The position numbers and the translations under genes are program-made. A stretch of 64,000 nt of DNA from Paenibacillus glycanilyticus NBRC 16618 (GTDB lineage: Bacteria; Bacillota; Bacilli; Paenibacillales; Paenibacillaceae): contig NZ_BILY01000001.1 of NCBI RefSeq assembly GCF_004000805.1, positions 286,906 through 350,905 on the forward strand, given 5' to 3'. This document shows positions 18,878 through 28,749 of this stretch, piece by piece. Numbering within the stretch: the first letter of the stretch is position 1; the number at the start of each line of letters is the position of its first letter. The notes beneath the pieces are model-generated. The model saw only the letters and a list, made by a program, of their open reading frames with translations. It searched no databases and was not told where the DNA came from.

Positions 18878-20068
18878 TTAACCTATAGCCCGCTTCAAAG
18901 TATCCACCATCTCGTGCTGGAGTGCCTGCACACGCTGCTGTGCCTGGGCAGCAGCATGTTTGGCAGCCTCCCCGTGCATCGCTAACTGGAGAACTGCAGG
19001 GACAATTCTATTTCTGTCTTGTTCCAGATCCAAATCAAACAGCCATTCGTCAAGGCCGATGTCCCTCCACATGTATCCTTTGGAGGTCTGCTCTTTGAAC
19101 GTGCATACGATAGCCGGGATCCCATTGCCAATACACATAATCGGCGAATGCATTTCATTGCCGAACAGTCCAGCCGAACGCACATATACGCTTAAGGCCT
19201 CATCCGTCAGCCAGAATCGGTCTCTCCAAACGACTTTTGGCTTCATATCCTCCGGAAGCTGATCCCACAGCATTTCTTTGCCTAGTTCCATTTGGGTCAT
19301 ATCCTCCGGACAAATCAGCACTTTATAGGGAGTATTCCTCACAATCTCGATAACGGCCTGCCTGAGCTCAACATGATCATGTTCCTTCATCGCTTGATTA
19401 TAGGCATGCTTGTCTTCATCGAAGGAAACGTTCTTTATTGTCCAGAACGGCGTATAGCGGTACCTTGGAATACAGCAAATAAATTGACCCTCCTCCAGAC
19501 CTTTTTCGTTTAAAAAGGCCGTTGCCCGGGCGTCATCTCTTAAATCTGCTGCGAAAGCGCCATCTGGCCCAAACCTCATAATGGGACAATAAATGCCATC
19601 GTCTATGGCTTTCGCCAGTGAAACGGAGTCGCGGAAATAGACGAATGCTGCCTCTGACAAGAGCTGCTGCATAGCCGGCCAATTCGATTCATTATAACCG
19701 CCATAAGTGATGCCAAAGACACCATACGGCTTGCCCGTATGCTGCCGGTATGCTTTCACATCCTCATGGCCTACAAGCAATGGACCAGAGCCGTGAAGCA
19801 GAAAATCACTCTGTTCCACCGCTTTCTGCAGCTCCGGATTGGATGCACGGCCATCATTGCCAATACGTCCCTGCACGGCTTGAAGCTCAGGAAAGCGTCT
19901 GAGGAGCATGGCGAGAACCTCTTCGTTGAAATCATCCGATGCCCATAGAATAACCCCCGCCTCAGGCATATAAGTATTCAACAGCTTTAATACGCCGGGA
20001 GTATGCGCAATATCTCCAATATTCACAGTCTGCCAAGATGAACGAAGCAGGATTGTCGGTTTGTTCAT
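18878..20068 (-). CDS. Polysaccharide pyruvyl transferase family protein
   Basis: A 396-residue cytosolic protein with the PS_pyruv_trans (PF04230) pattern: N-terminal SSWQTVNIGDIAHTPGVL, LLHGSGPLLVG near residue 90, FGITYGG, and a second Rossmann-like half with GLFGNEMHSPIMCIGNGIPA near the C-terminus. Family members add pyruvate ketals to sugars in surface polymers. In a degradative locus next to an AraC gene the true reaction is uncertain; it may modify the host wall polymer to which SLH proteins bind (pyruvylated secondary wall polysaccharide). GAGGTG precedes the ATG. Confidence 0.8.
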   Translation of the reverse strand: MNKPTILLRSSWQTVNIGDIAHTPGVLKLLNTYMPEAGVILWASDDFNEEVLAMLLRRFPELQAVQGRIGNDGRASNPELQKAVEQSDFLLHGSGPLLVGHEDVKAYRQHTGKPYGVFGITYGGYNESNWPAMQQLLSEAAFVYFRDSVSLAKAIDDGIYCPIMRFGPDGAFAADLRDDARATAFLNEKGLEEGQFICCIPRYRYTPFWTIKNVSFDEDKHAYNQAMKEHDHVELRQAVIEIVRNTPYKVLICPEDMTQMELGKEMLWDQLPEDMKPKVVWRDRFWLTDEALSVYVRSAGLFGNEMHSPIMCIGNGIPAIVCTFKEQTSKGYMWRDIGLDEWLFDLDLEQDRNRIVPAVLQLAMHGEAAKHAAAQAQQRVQALQHEMVDTLKRAIG

Positions 20069-20086
20069 AAGTCACCTCAAGTTAAT

Positions 20087-20127
20087 AAGTCTTGCACGCA
20101 GTGAACTTCTTGCTGCGCACAAGACTT
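20087..20127 (-). terminator. Hairpin between the SLH gene and the pyruvyl-transferase-family gene
   Basis: AAGTCTTG and CAAGACTT form an outer stem with an inner ACGCAG/CTGCG(C) pairing. It lies nine bases after the SLH protein stop; the minus-strand T-run is weak. Confidence 0.55.
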
Positions 20128-20135
20128 TTTATAGG

Positions 20136-23100
20136 TTATTTCAGAAGTTGATAAACTCTATAGATCAGCACGGCCGCTTCTGCGCGGGTTGAATAGCCTA
20201 TTGGATTCAGATTGCCTCTCTCCCCTTGGACCATTCCAGCTTGCACAAGTGCAGCCATACTGCTCTTGGCATATTCGGATACCAGATTAACATCGGCAAA
20301 GCTGTCCAAGCTTTTCTCCTCCGCCGCGATTGGCAATGAATATCCCGCAGCCTGCAAAGCTCTTGCAGTCAGAACCATCATTTCCTGCCTGCTGATCTCC
20401 TGCCGCGGACCAAAACGGCCATCGCTCAGCCCTTTTGCAATCCCAAGCTCCTTGGCAATACCCACCTCATTGTAGAAATAATCCGTTGCTTGAATATCGG
20501 CAAAATTTGAAGTTATATCTTTTTCTATTCCTAAGGTGCGGATCAATAGGGAGATGAAATCCGCTCTTGTTATCCTTTTGCCTGGACCAAAGGTTGTTTC
20601 ACTCGTACCGTTAATAATGCCTTTGGATACCAATACTTCAACCGGCTCCTTTGCCCAACCGAATTGCCCAAGATCCGAAAAGCTAGAGATCTGAAAACCT
20701 ACGGCAAACGTACTGAAATGATTGGTAGTGAACGTAACCATTCCGGTGCGCGCATCATAGCGTCCCGAAGGGATTTTGACGACTTTACCTTCACCGTCTA
20801 TATACCAAATCGCGATATGCTCCGGCTTCTTCATCTCATCCGGTGTTGGCTTATACGGAATGGAAACGACGACAGGAGCTTGCTTGTTCTTCCATGTTAC
20901 TTGCTTGCCGTCCACGAATAGGGCCAAATCAATGACAGGCTTGTCGCCAATTTTCCTCTTCACTTCAGTTGAAAGTCTGGAACGGTCAGCGGAGCCGATG
21001 CTGAGTTCAACCTTCGATGCTCCTTCCAAATCTATTCCCTGCAGCATTTGGTCGGACAATAGGATCGTTCCTAATGCCGTATGCAGCTCCAATTGATTAG
21101 AATCCGGCATTCCTTTAAAGTACACCGCGGGAATGGATTGCACATAGGTCTGTGCACCCGCCGTTTCCTTGATGCGCACAGTTATTTTTTTATTTCCCTC
21201 GTCATCTGCTGCTGCTTTGGCCAACATCGCCTGAAGCATCTCCTCGGTGAGCTCTGCAGAAGCCTTGTTGCCCGTTAATGCCGGACTCAATTCGATTTCC
21301 GAATGGTCTGGTACCGTCACCTGTGAATTCGTATCACCGCCTGAGTCGCCATTGCCGCTCCCGGTTCCGGTTCCAGGCTCCACCGCCGGTGGAGCTGCCA
21401 AGGTCACATTTCCGAATAAAGACGTAGATGCATTCGAATTCAGCTTTCGGTTACTCCACATCGTTGCATTATCCCGAATGCCGTCATAATTGCTGTCATC
21501 GCTCGCTCCAAAATCAAATCCGATTACCGTGCCGACGGTTGGCGTAATCGTCCGCAAAGGAAGAGCCGCTTCAATCATATAGCCGCCGTCAACAACCTTG
21601 GCCGCCGAAGTAAAGCTGTCAGCGGTAGCGTTCTTGCCCGCGCTTCTGAGATTCTGATAGTTCACGCGATAATGACTGTCATCTGCTTCATAAGTTACTG
21701 TTTTCGCATTATTCTCGTCTATGAAAAACTCCATGGAATCATGCTCCCACAAATTTCCGCCTGTGGCATTCAAATTGTGGTCCTCTACCTGCGCTAACAC
21801 GTATAACTGATGCTCATCCCACAGCAATCGCACCTTTGCCAATGGATAACCTTTCGTCGGGTCGCTTAAATAGAGCGCTTGATTGCTTGGTGTCGTAGAC
21901 CAAATATCATCGATAACCCCGTCAATAACCGGCGTTCCCTTTGCTGCCGTTGTGGCTTTCGGCACTTCCGGGGTAGGTTCCGTAATTTGCACCGTATCAT
22001 CTTCAAGGAAAGAAGCATTATTCCACGCCGTTTCATAGGCACCGATATCTACTCTCGCATTCGCTCCAGCCCCTGCAAACGGACGAACATTCCCGTCGAA
22101 GTCTTCAGTTGGAGCCATCGTACGGGTGCCCGTATCATTAGCCGGGGAATCCTGCTGCAGATGAAAATCATAAGTTCCATCGGCTACGGACACAAATTTA
22201 GGGTCGGCAACCTTGTCGTTTTGTCCAAGAAACCGGGTTAAACCGCCATATAAATTGTTTGCAAACAGATTATTCCAGCCCGCGCTGCCATTGGCATACT
22301 CCCCTTCTTCATCCCGTGCAATCGAAATATTATTCAAGAAAATGGCATTGTCGCCGGATTGCACATCCATATTGGGATATTTCAAGTGAGGACTTCTGCT
22401 GTTGTGATAGACCGTGTTGTTTATAACATGAACGTTATTGCTGCGATAAACATGAATGCCGCCTCCGCCGTTGTCATAGACAATGTTGTTTATGACAAGC
22501 TTTTTCCCTTTATAAGCTTCATCGACATCGAAAATAATGCCGTTTCCATCCGAATAATCCTTCGTCTTTTCCCACTTCACCTTGGTTTCGTTGTCATGCA
22601 CCAGATTGTTCCGGACAATAATTTTATAATCCGTCGTATTGTTATCGTAATCCTTATCATTCATAAAGCTGATGCCGCTTGTTGCGTAAAAGGAATACCA
22701 AGAGTTTGAATAAATGTCATTATGGTCGATCGTGATATAATCTCCGCCGCCGCCAACACCGCCACCGGACATATGATGAATCTCGCTATTCTTTACGACA
22801 AGATGATGGCCATTTAGAGTGATTCCATTAGTATTCGTCTTCGCGTATGTCGACCAGTCGGAACCTCCGCTTGCAATACTCTCGTAATTGGCTTCCCCTT
22901 CCGCTAGCGTCAGATTCCGGTTGTTTCCTTCAATCTCGAGCCCATCCAGAATAATATAATTGGCCGAGACATCAACCATGTCCCATACCCCTTTAACTCC
23001 TGGAGGGAGGAGGAGCTTCGGTTTATTGTTCATGTCGTACGCTTTATAAGTGATATAATGCTCGTCGCCGGTTTTGACATCCCTCGCCCCTGAACGATTA

Positions 23101-24824
23101 ATAAGCACGAAATTATTGGCATCGTTCACCGGAGAATAGGTTCCGGGCATGAGGTTGACGGTATCACCCGGATTCGTAACGCTGATCGCTTTCGCAATGG
23201 TCTTGAAAGCGGTCGTCATGCTTAATCCATTATTGTTATCCAGTCCGCCGGGGCTGACATAATATTGAACAGGTTCTCCAATGTAAGGCTGCTCTTCAAA
23301 GATCGCTCCGGGGTCTGTGTTCACAACCGGAGCCGTACCAGGGTTATTGGAACCCGATAACTGGACATCATCAACCAGGATTTTGGTTTCCTGCCGCGCG
23401 CCGTCTTTGACTTCCATCATGAAACCCTTGAGCCCGCCTAAGTAAGCGTTGTTTTGCAAAGGCTCACTGTTCACGATTCGCGTATCATTCAAGTATATAT
23501 CGTAGCTTTTTGTATCCAGATGAACAATCAGTTTGATTTTGTACCAATTATCTATACTCCAGCTGCTTCTTGCGGCCATTGCGCCTGACTCTGTTGCGTT
23601 AGAGCGGGCGTAGATCTGATTATCCATTCCAAATGTAAAGATCGAGCTTTCCATACCGGAAGCACTTATCAGCTTGAAGATGTAATTGGCTTGTTCATCC
23701 TTCAGCAGAAAACGGGATTCCAATGTATAACTCTTCATCGAAACCGGCGCCACCCAGCTGGAATGGAAAGGAAAACCTATAACCCCTGGTTTGGACGTAG
23801 GGGTTGTTACCTCTGCAACACGGGACCCCTCGTTGTCGATTATTTTGACCGTGCTGGCGGAGCTGCTTTTGATAGCACTGCCGCTAATCAGAGCGGAGTT
23901 TAATGTCGCCCCCGTTGCTGTTCCGGCGATGACAGGATCCACGTCCGATGCTTCAAAAGTCGTTGTACGGAATGTCTGGTCTCCCAGATCGGGTATGGCT
24001 TCGTTAACAAATTCGAATCTGTCGATGACCGGCGTTGCATTCGTCCCGACCCGCTCAATCTTTAAAGTGTTTGCACCTGCGTTTAAGCGGATTCCTTTTA
24101 TTTCTTCATACTGCCAGTTCGCCCATGAGCCTGTTGAAGCCCCTTTGGCATCTTGAATCCTCTCTCCATTCACGGTTATCGCGTAAGGCCGTGCCGTATT
24201 GCCCAGACTGTATCTTACTTTCATCGTGTAGATCCCGGTTTGGGGAACATCAACATTATTGTATAACATGTATCCGTTAACGCCTGAAGCAATGCTTGCG
24301 TAACCGGTGCCGGAGAATCCTGGAGCGGTGCCGGAGTTGGCGGCAATCGTAACGCCGGAATGAGCAGCACCTCCTCCATTCTCCGCTTCAACAATCGTCG
24401 CGAATGGGATCGCTTCAATCGAATTAACCTTTGGACCGTCTTCGCTTTCCGGAGAAAGGTTAATCGTGTTCGAGCCTTGATTCAACAGCACGATCGCAGT
24501 TGGCGTGTTCTCGCCAGAGGTGTCTTCTTCACTCGTTGGAATCCCCGAAAAAGTGGCATACTTCTGCCCGTTTACCCTTAAGCTGAACGGTCTGGGCTCA
24601 GACTCCGCATTGCTGTAATGGATATGAATGATATAATTCCCTGCCACGGCAGCTTGTACATTCGTCCAGGTAAGACCGGAGCCATTCTCCATATCTCCCG
24701 ATGCCGACTCCGTGTCATACAAGAACCCCTCAGCAGCGTATGCATGTTTGCCCGAAAGGCCGGGAGTCAAGTTCGTACTTAATACCAGAGTAAGCAGCAA
24801 CAGCCATAAACCGATTTTCCTCAT
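20136..24824 (-). CDS. SLH-anchored multidomain beta-helix protein (putative polysaccharide-degrading enzyme)
   Basis: About 1562 residues. Order: signal peptide (1-31, ending AYA); two CBM6/35-like domains (about 32-140 and 145-285); a concanavalin-like domain (285-490); a right-handed parallel beta-helix (about 520-935) opening with YYVSPGG and rich in Asn-ladder coils, with a DYSDGNGIIFD loop; a CBM9-like domain (965-1145; VIDGVIDDIW, DSMEFFIDENN); a conserved module (1175-1378); three SLH repeats (1380-1562; ITRADF, ISRQEM, STRAEA). The beta-helix is the candidate catalytic unit, but I see no signature that fixes the lyase or hydrolase family. The ATG at 24824 follows AAAGGATG; a cre-like box lies 36 bases upstream. 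Confidence 0.8.
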   Translation of the reverse strand: MRKIGLWLLLLTLVLSTNLTPGLSGKHAYAAEGFLYDTESASGDMENGSGLTWTNVQAAVAGNYIIHIHYSNAESEPRPFSLRVNGQKYATFSGIPTSEEDTSGENTPTAIVLLNQGSNTINLSPESEDGPKVNSIEAIPFATIVEAENGGGAAHSGVTIAANSGTAPGFSGTGYASIASGVNGYMLYNNVDVPQTGIYTMKVRYSLGNTARPYAITVNGERIQDAKGASTGSWANWQYEEIKGIRLNAGANTLKIERVGTNATPVIDRFEFVNEAIPDLGDQTFRTTTFEASDVDPVIAGTATGATLNSALISGSAIKSSSASTVKIIDNEGSRVAEVTTPTSKPGVIGFPFHSSWVAPVSMKSYTLESRFLLKDEQANYIFKLISASGMESSIFTFGMDNQIYARSNATESGAMAARSSWSIDNWYKIKLIVHLDTKSYDIYLNDTRIVNSEPLQNNAYLGGLKGFMMEVKDGARQETKILVDDVQLSGSNNPGTAPVVNTDPGAIFEEQPYIGEPVQYYVSPGGLDNNNGLSMTTAFKTIAKAISVTNPGDTVNLMPGTYSPVNDANNFVLINRSGARDVKTGDEHYITYKAYDMNNKPKLLLPPGVKGVWDMVDVSANYIILDGLEIEGNNRNLTLAEGEANYESIASGGSDWSTYAKTNTNGITLNGHHLVVKNSEIHHMSGGGVGGGGDYITIDHNDIYSNSWYSFYATSGISFMNDKDYDNNTTDYKIIVRNNLVHDNETKVKWEKTKDYSDGNGIIFDVDEAYKGKKLVINNIVYDNGGGGIHVYRSNNVHVINNTVYHNSRSPHLKYPNMDVQSGDNAIFLNNISIARDEEGEYANGSAGWNNLFANNLYGGLTRFLGQNDKVADPKFVSVADGTYDFHLQQDSPANDTGTRTMAPTEDFDGNVRPFAGAGANARVDIGAYETAWNNASFLEDDTVQITEPTPEVPKATTAAKGTPVIDGVIDDIWSTTPSNQALYLSDPTKGYPLAKVRLLWDEHQLYVLAQVEDHNLNATGGNLWEHDSMEFFIDENNAKTVTYEADDSHYRVNYQNLRSAGKNATADSFTSAAKVVDGGYMIEAALPLRTITPTVGTVIGFDFGASDDSNYDGIRDNATMWSNRKLNSNASTSLFGNVTLAAPPAVEPGTGTGSGNGDSGGDTNSQVTVPDHSEIELSPALTGNKASAELTEEMLQAMLAKAAADDEGNKKITVRIKETAGAQTYVQSIPAVYFKGMPDSNQLELHTALGTILLSDQMLQGIDLEGASKVELSIGSADRSRLSTEVKRKIGDKPVIDLALFVDGKQVTWKNKQAPVVVSIPYKPTPDEMKKPEHIAIWYIDGEGKVVKIPSGRYDARTGMVTFTTNHFSTFAVGFQISSFSDLGQFGWAKEPVEVLVSKGIINGTSETTFGPGKRITRADFISLLIRTLGIEKDITSNFADIQATDYFYNEVGIAKELGIAKGLSDGRFGPRQEISRQEMMVLTARALQAAGYSLPIAAEEKSLDSFADVNLVSEYAKSSMAALVQAGMVQGERGNLNPIGYSTRAEAAVLIYRVYQLLK

Positions 24825-24859
24825 TATGATCATCCTTTCTTGAAATGGATACCGCACTA

Positions 24860-24873
24860 ATTAAGCGCTTTCA
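24860..24873 (-). promoter_or_regulatory. cre-like CcpA box before the SLH beta-helix gene
   Basis: On the minus strand TGAAAGCGCTTAAT matches 13 of 14 positions of the CcpA consensus. It lies just upstream of the start codon region, a repressing position. Confidence 0.6.
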
Positions 24874-24925
24874 CTCCTTGCCATAAGATAGGACTCAGAG
24901 GTTTGATTGACTCCCCCTGCGTCCT

Positions 24926-24955
24926 AGAAAAAGCCAGCTATTGAATAAGCTGGCT
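24926..24955 (-). terminator. Terminator of the first ABC transporter operon
   Basis: AGCCAGCT and AGCTGGCT flank an eight-base loop, followed on the minus strand by TTTTTC, 12 bases after the stop of the binding-protein gene. Confidence 0.8.
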
Positions 24956-24967
24956 GTATTCAATCAC

Positions 24968-26686
24968 TTATTTGCCACTGTTAACAGCTTCGTACCAGGC
25001 ATTTACTTCTTCCGTAATTTTATCGCCGCCCATCGACTTCCAGTTCTTCACGAACGTATCAAACTCATCGATTGGAGCTTTGCCATAAATAATTTTGAGG
25101 AACGTTTCACTTTCCATCTTGCTAAGCGCTTCCCCTTTGGACTTCATCGTTTCGGTTTGCGGTCCAAGGAACAGGTTGGCAATGGACGCAGATTTTTGAT
25201 CTGCAACCAATTTAGCGCCAAGCCAGTCGTTCACTGTTTTCGGATTTTGTCTTTCATTTTCAGGAATCAAGTCATACAAGCTTTGTTCGTATGGAGTAGA
25301 AGGTTTCTCTCCGTTATAGAATTTCATTTGGGTATCGAATTCCAATTGCGTGTCAATTAACGGTTGACCAGTCAAGAAGTATTTGCTTGGATTAACAGCA
25401 ATCTTGTCCGGGAAGTCAGCCTCTAATTTAGAAACTTTGCCATCCTTCATGACATAGTCGTAGCCTTCCTTCCAGCCCTTCTCAAACTCGCTTCCAGACG
25501 CCGGATTCCCGATTTCAACCAGTTTGTTCAGATAAAGGAACAAGGCGTCTACATGTTTGTAGTCTTTGCTCACCATCAATGCTCCAGTCGGCACTGGCGT
25601 GAAGTGACGGCCTGCCTTGCCGGATGGACCAGCTGGAATTTCAAATGGCGACACCGTCGCGTTTGGATCATTTTTCTGAACATAATTGCGTACTACGGTT
25701 GAAGTAAAGACAGGACCTGCTGTGATTCCCGCTTGACCTGTACGGAATGTTTCATCGCTTTTTCCGACATCAATGAGACCTACGTCCGGAGAAATATATC
25801 CTTTTTTGAACCAGTCTGCCATTAAGGCAAGCGCATCCTTCATTTCCGGCTGAATGGATCCATATTCCAACTGATCGCCATGCCATTTGTTCCAATAAGT
25901 CGGAATAACTCCGAAGCCGCCGAAGATCCAGCTTGCATCTCCACGCCAGGATACGGGACCGTCCCAGAGGCTGCCTCCATTGCCTTTAAGACTAATCGCC
26001 AGAGGCGGATTATTCTTCCCTTTGCCTAAATCCGTATTTACCATTGCATCCATAAGCTTCTCAAGGTCATCAAATGTTTTTGGCGCTTCCATGTTCATCT
26101 TTTTCAAATAGTCCGTGCGAATCCACAAAAGTGGATCATTCTGCTGCGCTCTGGCCAATACTGGGATTCCGTATTTCTTCCCGTCTTTAACGACTTGCGC
26201 CCAATAGCTATCGTCAACGCTGTACATTTTTTTCAATTCGGGAGAAGCGTACTTCTCGAAAGCCTCGGAAATATCCATCATTTTACCCGAATCTATTAAA
26301 TCGGCCATCAATTGCGGATCTGCTATCGACATCACATCCGGCAAAGGATCGTTCGCAGCCATGTCAAGCCGAATCTTGTTCGAGCATTGATCGGCAGCGG
26401 TTACGTATTTGTATTTGATATCAATGTTCAGATTTTCCTTCATATATTGCGTGTGCAGGTTGTTCTCGAGAGACTCGCCTTCTTTGAATTTGTAGGAAGA
26501 ATTGATACAGCCGATGGTTGTCAGTGTCACAGGCGAATCAAATTTCCCTTTGGCAAATCCATTGTCGCCAGCCTCGGATGGAGAATTGCCCGAGTTGCTT
26601 CCTCCATTGGAGCAAGCTGCAAGCGTACTGAATGCAACCGTGGTAATGAGCAGGATGGCGGTTGCTTTTGATAACTTCTTACGCAT
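24968..26686 (-). CDS. Lipoprotein sugar-binding protein of ABC transporter 1 (LplA type)
   Basis: A 572-residue extracellular solute-binding protein. The signal peptide ends in the lipobox LAAC (C25), so the mature protein is membrane-anchored. The body is the large two-lobed family 1 type used for oligosaccharides, for example RTDYLKKMNMEAPKTFDDL and the KYFLTGQP region. It is the last gene after two permease genes (67-base gap) and ends at a terminator. Import of oligosaccharides released by the surface enzymes is likely; the exact ligand is unknown. Confidence 0.9.
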   Translation of the reverse strand: MRKKLSKATAILLITTVAFSTLAACSNGGSNSGNSPSEAGDNGFAKGKFDSPVTLTTIGCINSSYKFKEGESLENNLHTQYMKENLNIDIKYKYVTAADQCSNKIRLDMAANDPLPDVMSIADPQLMADLIDSGKMMDISEAFEKYASPELKKMYSVDDSYWAQVVKDGKKYGIPVLARAQQNDPLLWIRTDYLKKMNMEAPKTFDDLEKLMDAMVNTDLGKGKNNPPLAISLKGNGGSLWDGPVSWRGDASWIFGGFGVIPTYWNKWHGDQLEYGSIQPEMKDALALMADWFKKGYISPDVGLIDVGKSDETFRTGQAGITAGPVFTSTVVRNYVQKNDPNATVSPFEIPAGPSGKAGRHFTPVPTGALMVSKDYKHVDALFLYLNKLVEIGNPASGSEFEKGWKEGYDYVMKDGKVSKLEADFPDKIAVNPSKYFLTGQPLIDTQLEFDTQMKFYNGEKPSTPYEQSLYDLIPENERQNPKTVNDWLGAKLVADQKSASIANLFLGPQTETMKSKGEALSKMESETFLKIIYGKAPIDEFDTFVKNWKSMGGDKITEEVNAWYEAVNSGK

Positions 26687-26753
26687 AGTAATACCCCTCT
26701 CTTTTTGTCAACTTCATGAATGCTATATGAAAATAAAGCGTGAAACCAAGGTA

Positions 26754-27632
26754 TCAGCCTTTTACGGCGCCTACAACGATGCCTTTAACGAAGAAACGTT
26801 GCAGGAAAGGATACACGATCAGGATCGGCAAGGCACCAATGAAGATTTTTGCTGCACGGAGCGAACGCTCTGTCAAATTCACGATCTCCGATTCAGAAAC
26901 GGATTTCTGACTTAGATCCGGAGCTGAAATCATCGTTTGCAGCAAAGTGCTAAGCGGCCAGTTCTCTTTGTGCATATAGATAAGCCCGTCAAACCAGGCA
27001 TTCCAGTTGCCTACCGTCACAAATAACGCGATCGTAGCAATGGAGGGCAGCGAAACCGGAATATAAATCCGGAACAATGTCGTCAGATGACCGGCTCCAT
27101 CAATCAAGCTTGCTTCTTCCAGCTCTCTCGGAATCGTCCGGAAGAAATTGAGCATCAGTATCATGTTGTAAATACTGAGCGCACCCGGGAGTACTAAGGA
27201 CCAGATCGAATCCATCAAATGGAGTTTCTGAATCAAGATATAATTCGGTATAAGACCGCCATTGAAAAGCATCGTGAAAACAAAATACCAGGCAATGAGT
27301 TTTCCGCCCTTTAAGGCGCCGCCGTCCATTTTCGACAGCGGGTATGCCGTCAAGATCGTGACGAGCATACCGATGCTTACACCAAGGACAACTCGGAATA
27401 CAGAATGCATCAAGGCTCCGAGAAACGCACCGTCGGCGAATGTCCGGCTGTAAGAATCCAGATTAAACCCAATTGGCCATAACGACACCTGATTGGTCTC
27501 GACCGCAACCCCGCTGCTGAAGGATAAAGCCAGCACGTGGATGAGCGGAATCAAGCAAAGAATGGAAACCAGGGAAAGAACGACAATATTAATAGCATAG
27601 AATAGCCGGTAAGGCCGCGATTTGTAATACAT
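26754..27632 (-). CDS. ABC sugar permease 1b (YtcP/LplC-like)
   Basis: A 292-residue inner-membrane permease with about six transmembrane segments (first around 12-32, LSLVSILCLIPLIHVLALSF). The cytoplasmic EAA loop EEASLIDGAGHLTTLFRIYI contacts the ATPase. It begins 10 bases after the partner permease stop. The LplC/YtcP type pairs with an LplB-like permease and an LplA lipoprotein, as here. Confidence 0.93.
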   Translation of the reverse strand: MYYKSRPYRLFYAINIVVLSLVSILCLIPLIHVLALSFSSGVAVETNQVSLWPIGFNLDSYSRTFADGAFLGALMHSVFRVVLGVSIGMLVTILTAYPLSKMDGGALKGGKLIAWYFVFTMLFNGGLIPNYILIQKLHLMDSIWSLVLPGALSIYNMILMLNFFRTIPRELEEASLIDGAGHLTTLFRIYIPVSLPSIATIALFVTVGNWNAWFDGLIYMHKENWPLSTLLQTMISAPDLSQKSVSESEIVNLTERSLRAAKIFIGALPILIVYPFLQRFFVKGIVVGAVKG

Positions 27633-27642
27633 AGTCTCCCTC

Positions 27643-28530
27643 CTAGAAGATGCGGTAATTCGCGAATCGGGATGCCAGCTGATAGGCTGAGATGATCATG
27701 ATGAATCCAATTAAAGATTTGAATAATCCTATAGCGGTTGCGAGACCGAATTGACTGCTGAGAAGGCCTACCCGGTAGACGAAAGTATCGATAATATCGC
27801 CTTTTTCATACACTAGCGGATTGTAGAGATTAAAGATTTGGTCAAAACCGGCGTTAAGTACATTCCCCATCGCCAATGTGGCTACCACGATTACGATAGG
27901 CACGAGAGCCGGCAGCGTCACATGCCAGGTCATCTTCCAGCGTCCTGCACCGTCCACTTCCGCGGCTTCGTACAGCGACGGATCAATGCCCGCCAGCGCA
28001 GCCAGGAAGACGATCGTGGCGAAACCGAATTCCTTCCATGAATCCGTGGCAATGACAATAAATCGGAACCAGTTGCCATCAGCCATAAAGAGTATCGGAT
28101 CAATCCCGAATGTCGGCAGGATGACCGTGTTTACAATGCCTTTTGACGATAAAATATCAATGACGATCCCGCCTAGGATAACCCAGGATAAAAAGTGCGG
28201 CAGGTACACCAGAGTTTGAATCGTCTTCTTGAACCGCGCTTGCCGCACCTCATTGAGGAGTAAAGCAAACACGACAGGAACTACCAGGTTCACTATAATT
28301 TTGGCGCATGCTATGAATAAGGTGTTCCAGATGACCTGCAGACTGTCATCCCGTTGAAAGACAGTCCGGAAGTTATCCCACCCCACCCATTCAGACCCCG
28401 TAATTCCTAACCAAGGCTTGAAATTCTGAAAGGATATGACCAGTCCAATCATCGGCATGTAGTGAAAAATGAAAGTTAGCAGGATGCCTGGCAGCAACAT
28501 CGCATACAGTATGCCTTTTCTTCCGAGCAT
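27643..28530 (-). CDS. ABC sugar permease 1a (LplB/YteP-like)
   Basis: A 295-residue permease with about six transmembrane segments (LLPGILLTFIFHYMPMIGLV near the start) and an EAA loop YEAAEVDGAGRWKMTWHVTL. The ATG at 28530 is chosen because AAAGGAG lies eight bases upstream; the frame extends to 28638 without a ribosome-binding site. First gene of transporter 1, divergent from the YesM/YesN genes that probably control it. No ATPase gene follows. Confidence 0.92.
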   Translation of the reverse strand: MLGRKGILYAMLLPGILLTFIFHYMPMIGLVISFQNFKPWLGITGSEWVGWDNFRTVFQRDDSLQVIWNTLFIACAKIIVNLVVPVVFALLLNEVRQARFKKTIQTLVYLPHFLSWVILGGIVIDILSSKGIVNTVILPTFGIDPILFMADGNWFRFIVIATDSWKEFGFATIVFLAALAGIDPSLYEAAEVDGAGRWKMTWHVTLPALVPIVIVVATLAMGNVLNAGFDQIFNLYNPLVYEKGDIIDTFVYRVGLLSSQFGLATAIGLFKSLIGFIMIISAYQLASRFANYRIF

Positions 28531-28749
28531 AGTTTTCGCTCCTTTATGTCGTTTCTTCTGTCTATGTTTAAATCTTATCACCCTCATTTTCCGGCTGATA
28601 GAAGACGAATTTAAGATTCGATATGTTTTCTTAATCACTTTACATAAAACGTTCCCACATGTTTGCGCTGCCCTTCCATCCGTAGAAGTTTCCCGATATG
28701 ATAAGCCTATGTCGAATAAATCAGCAGTTTATGTACTTGGGAGGTATCT

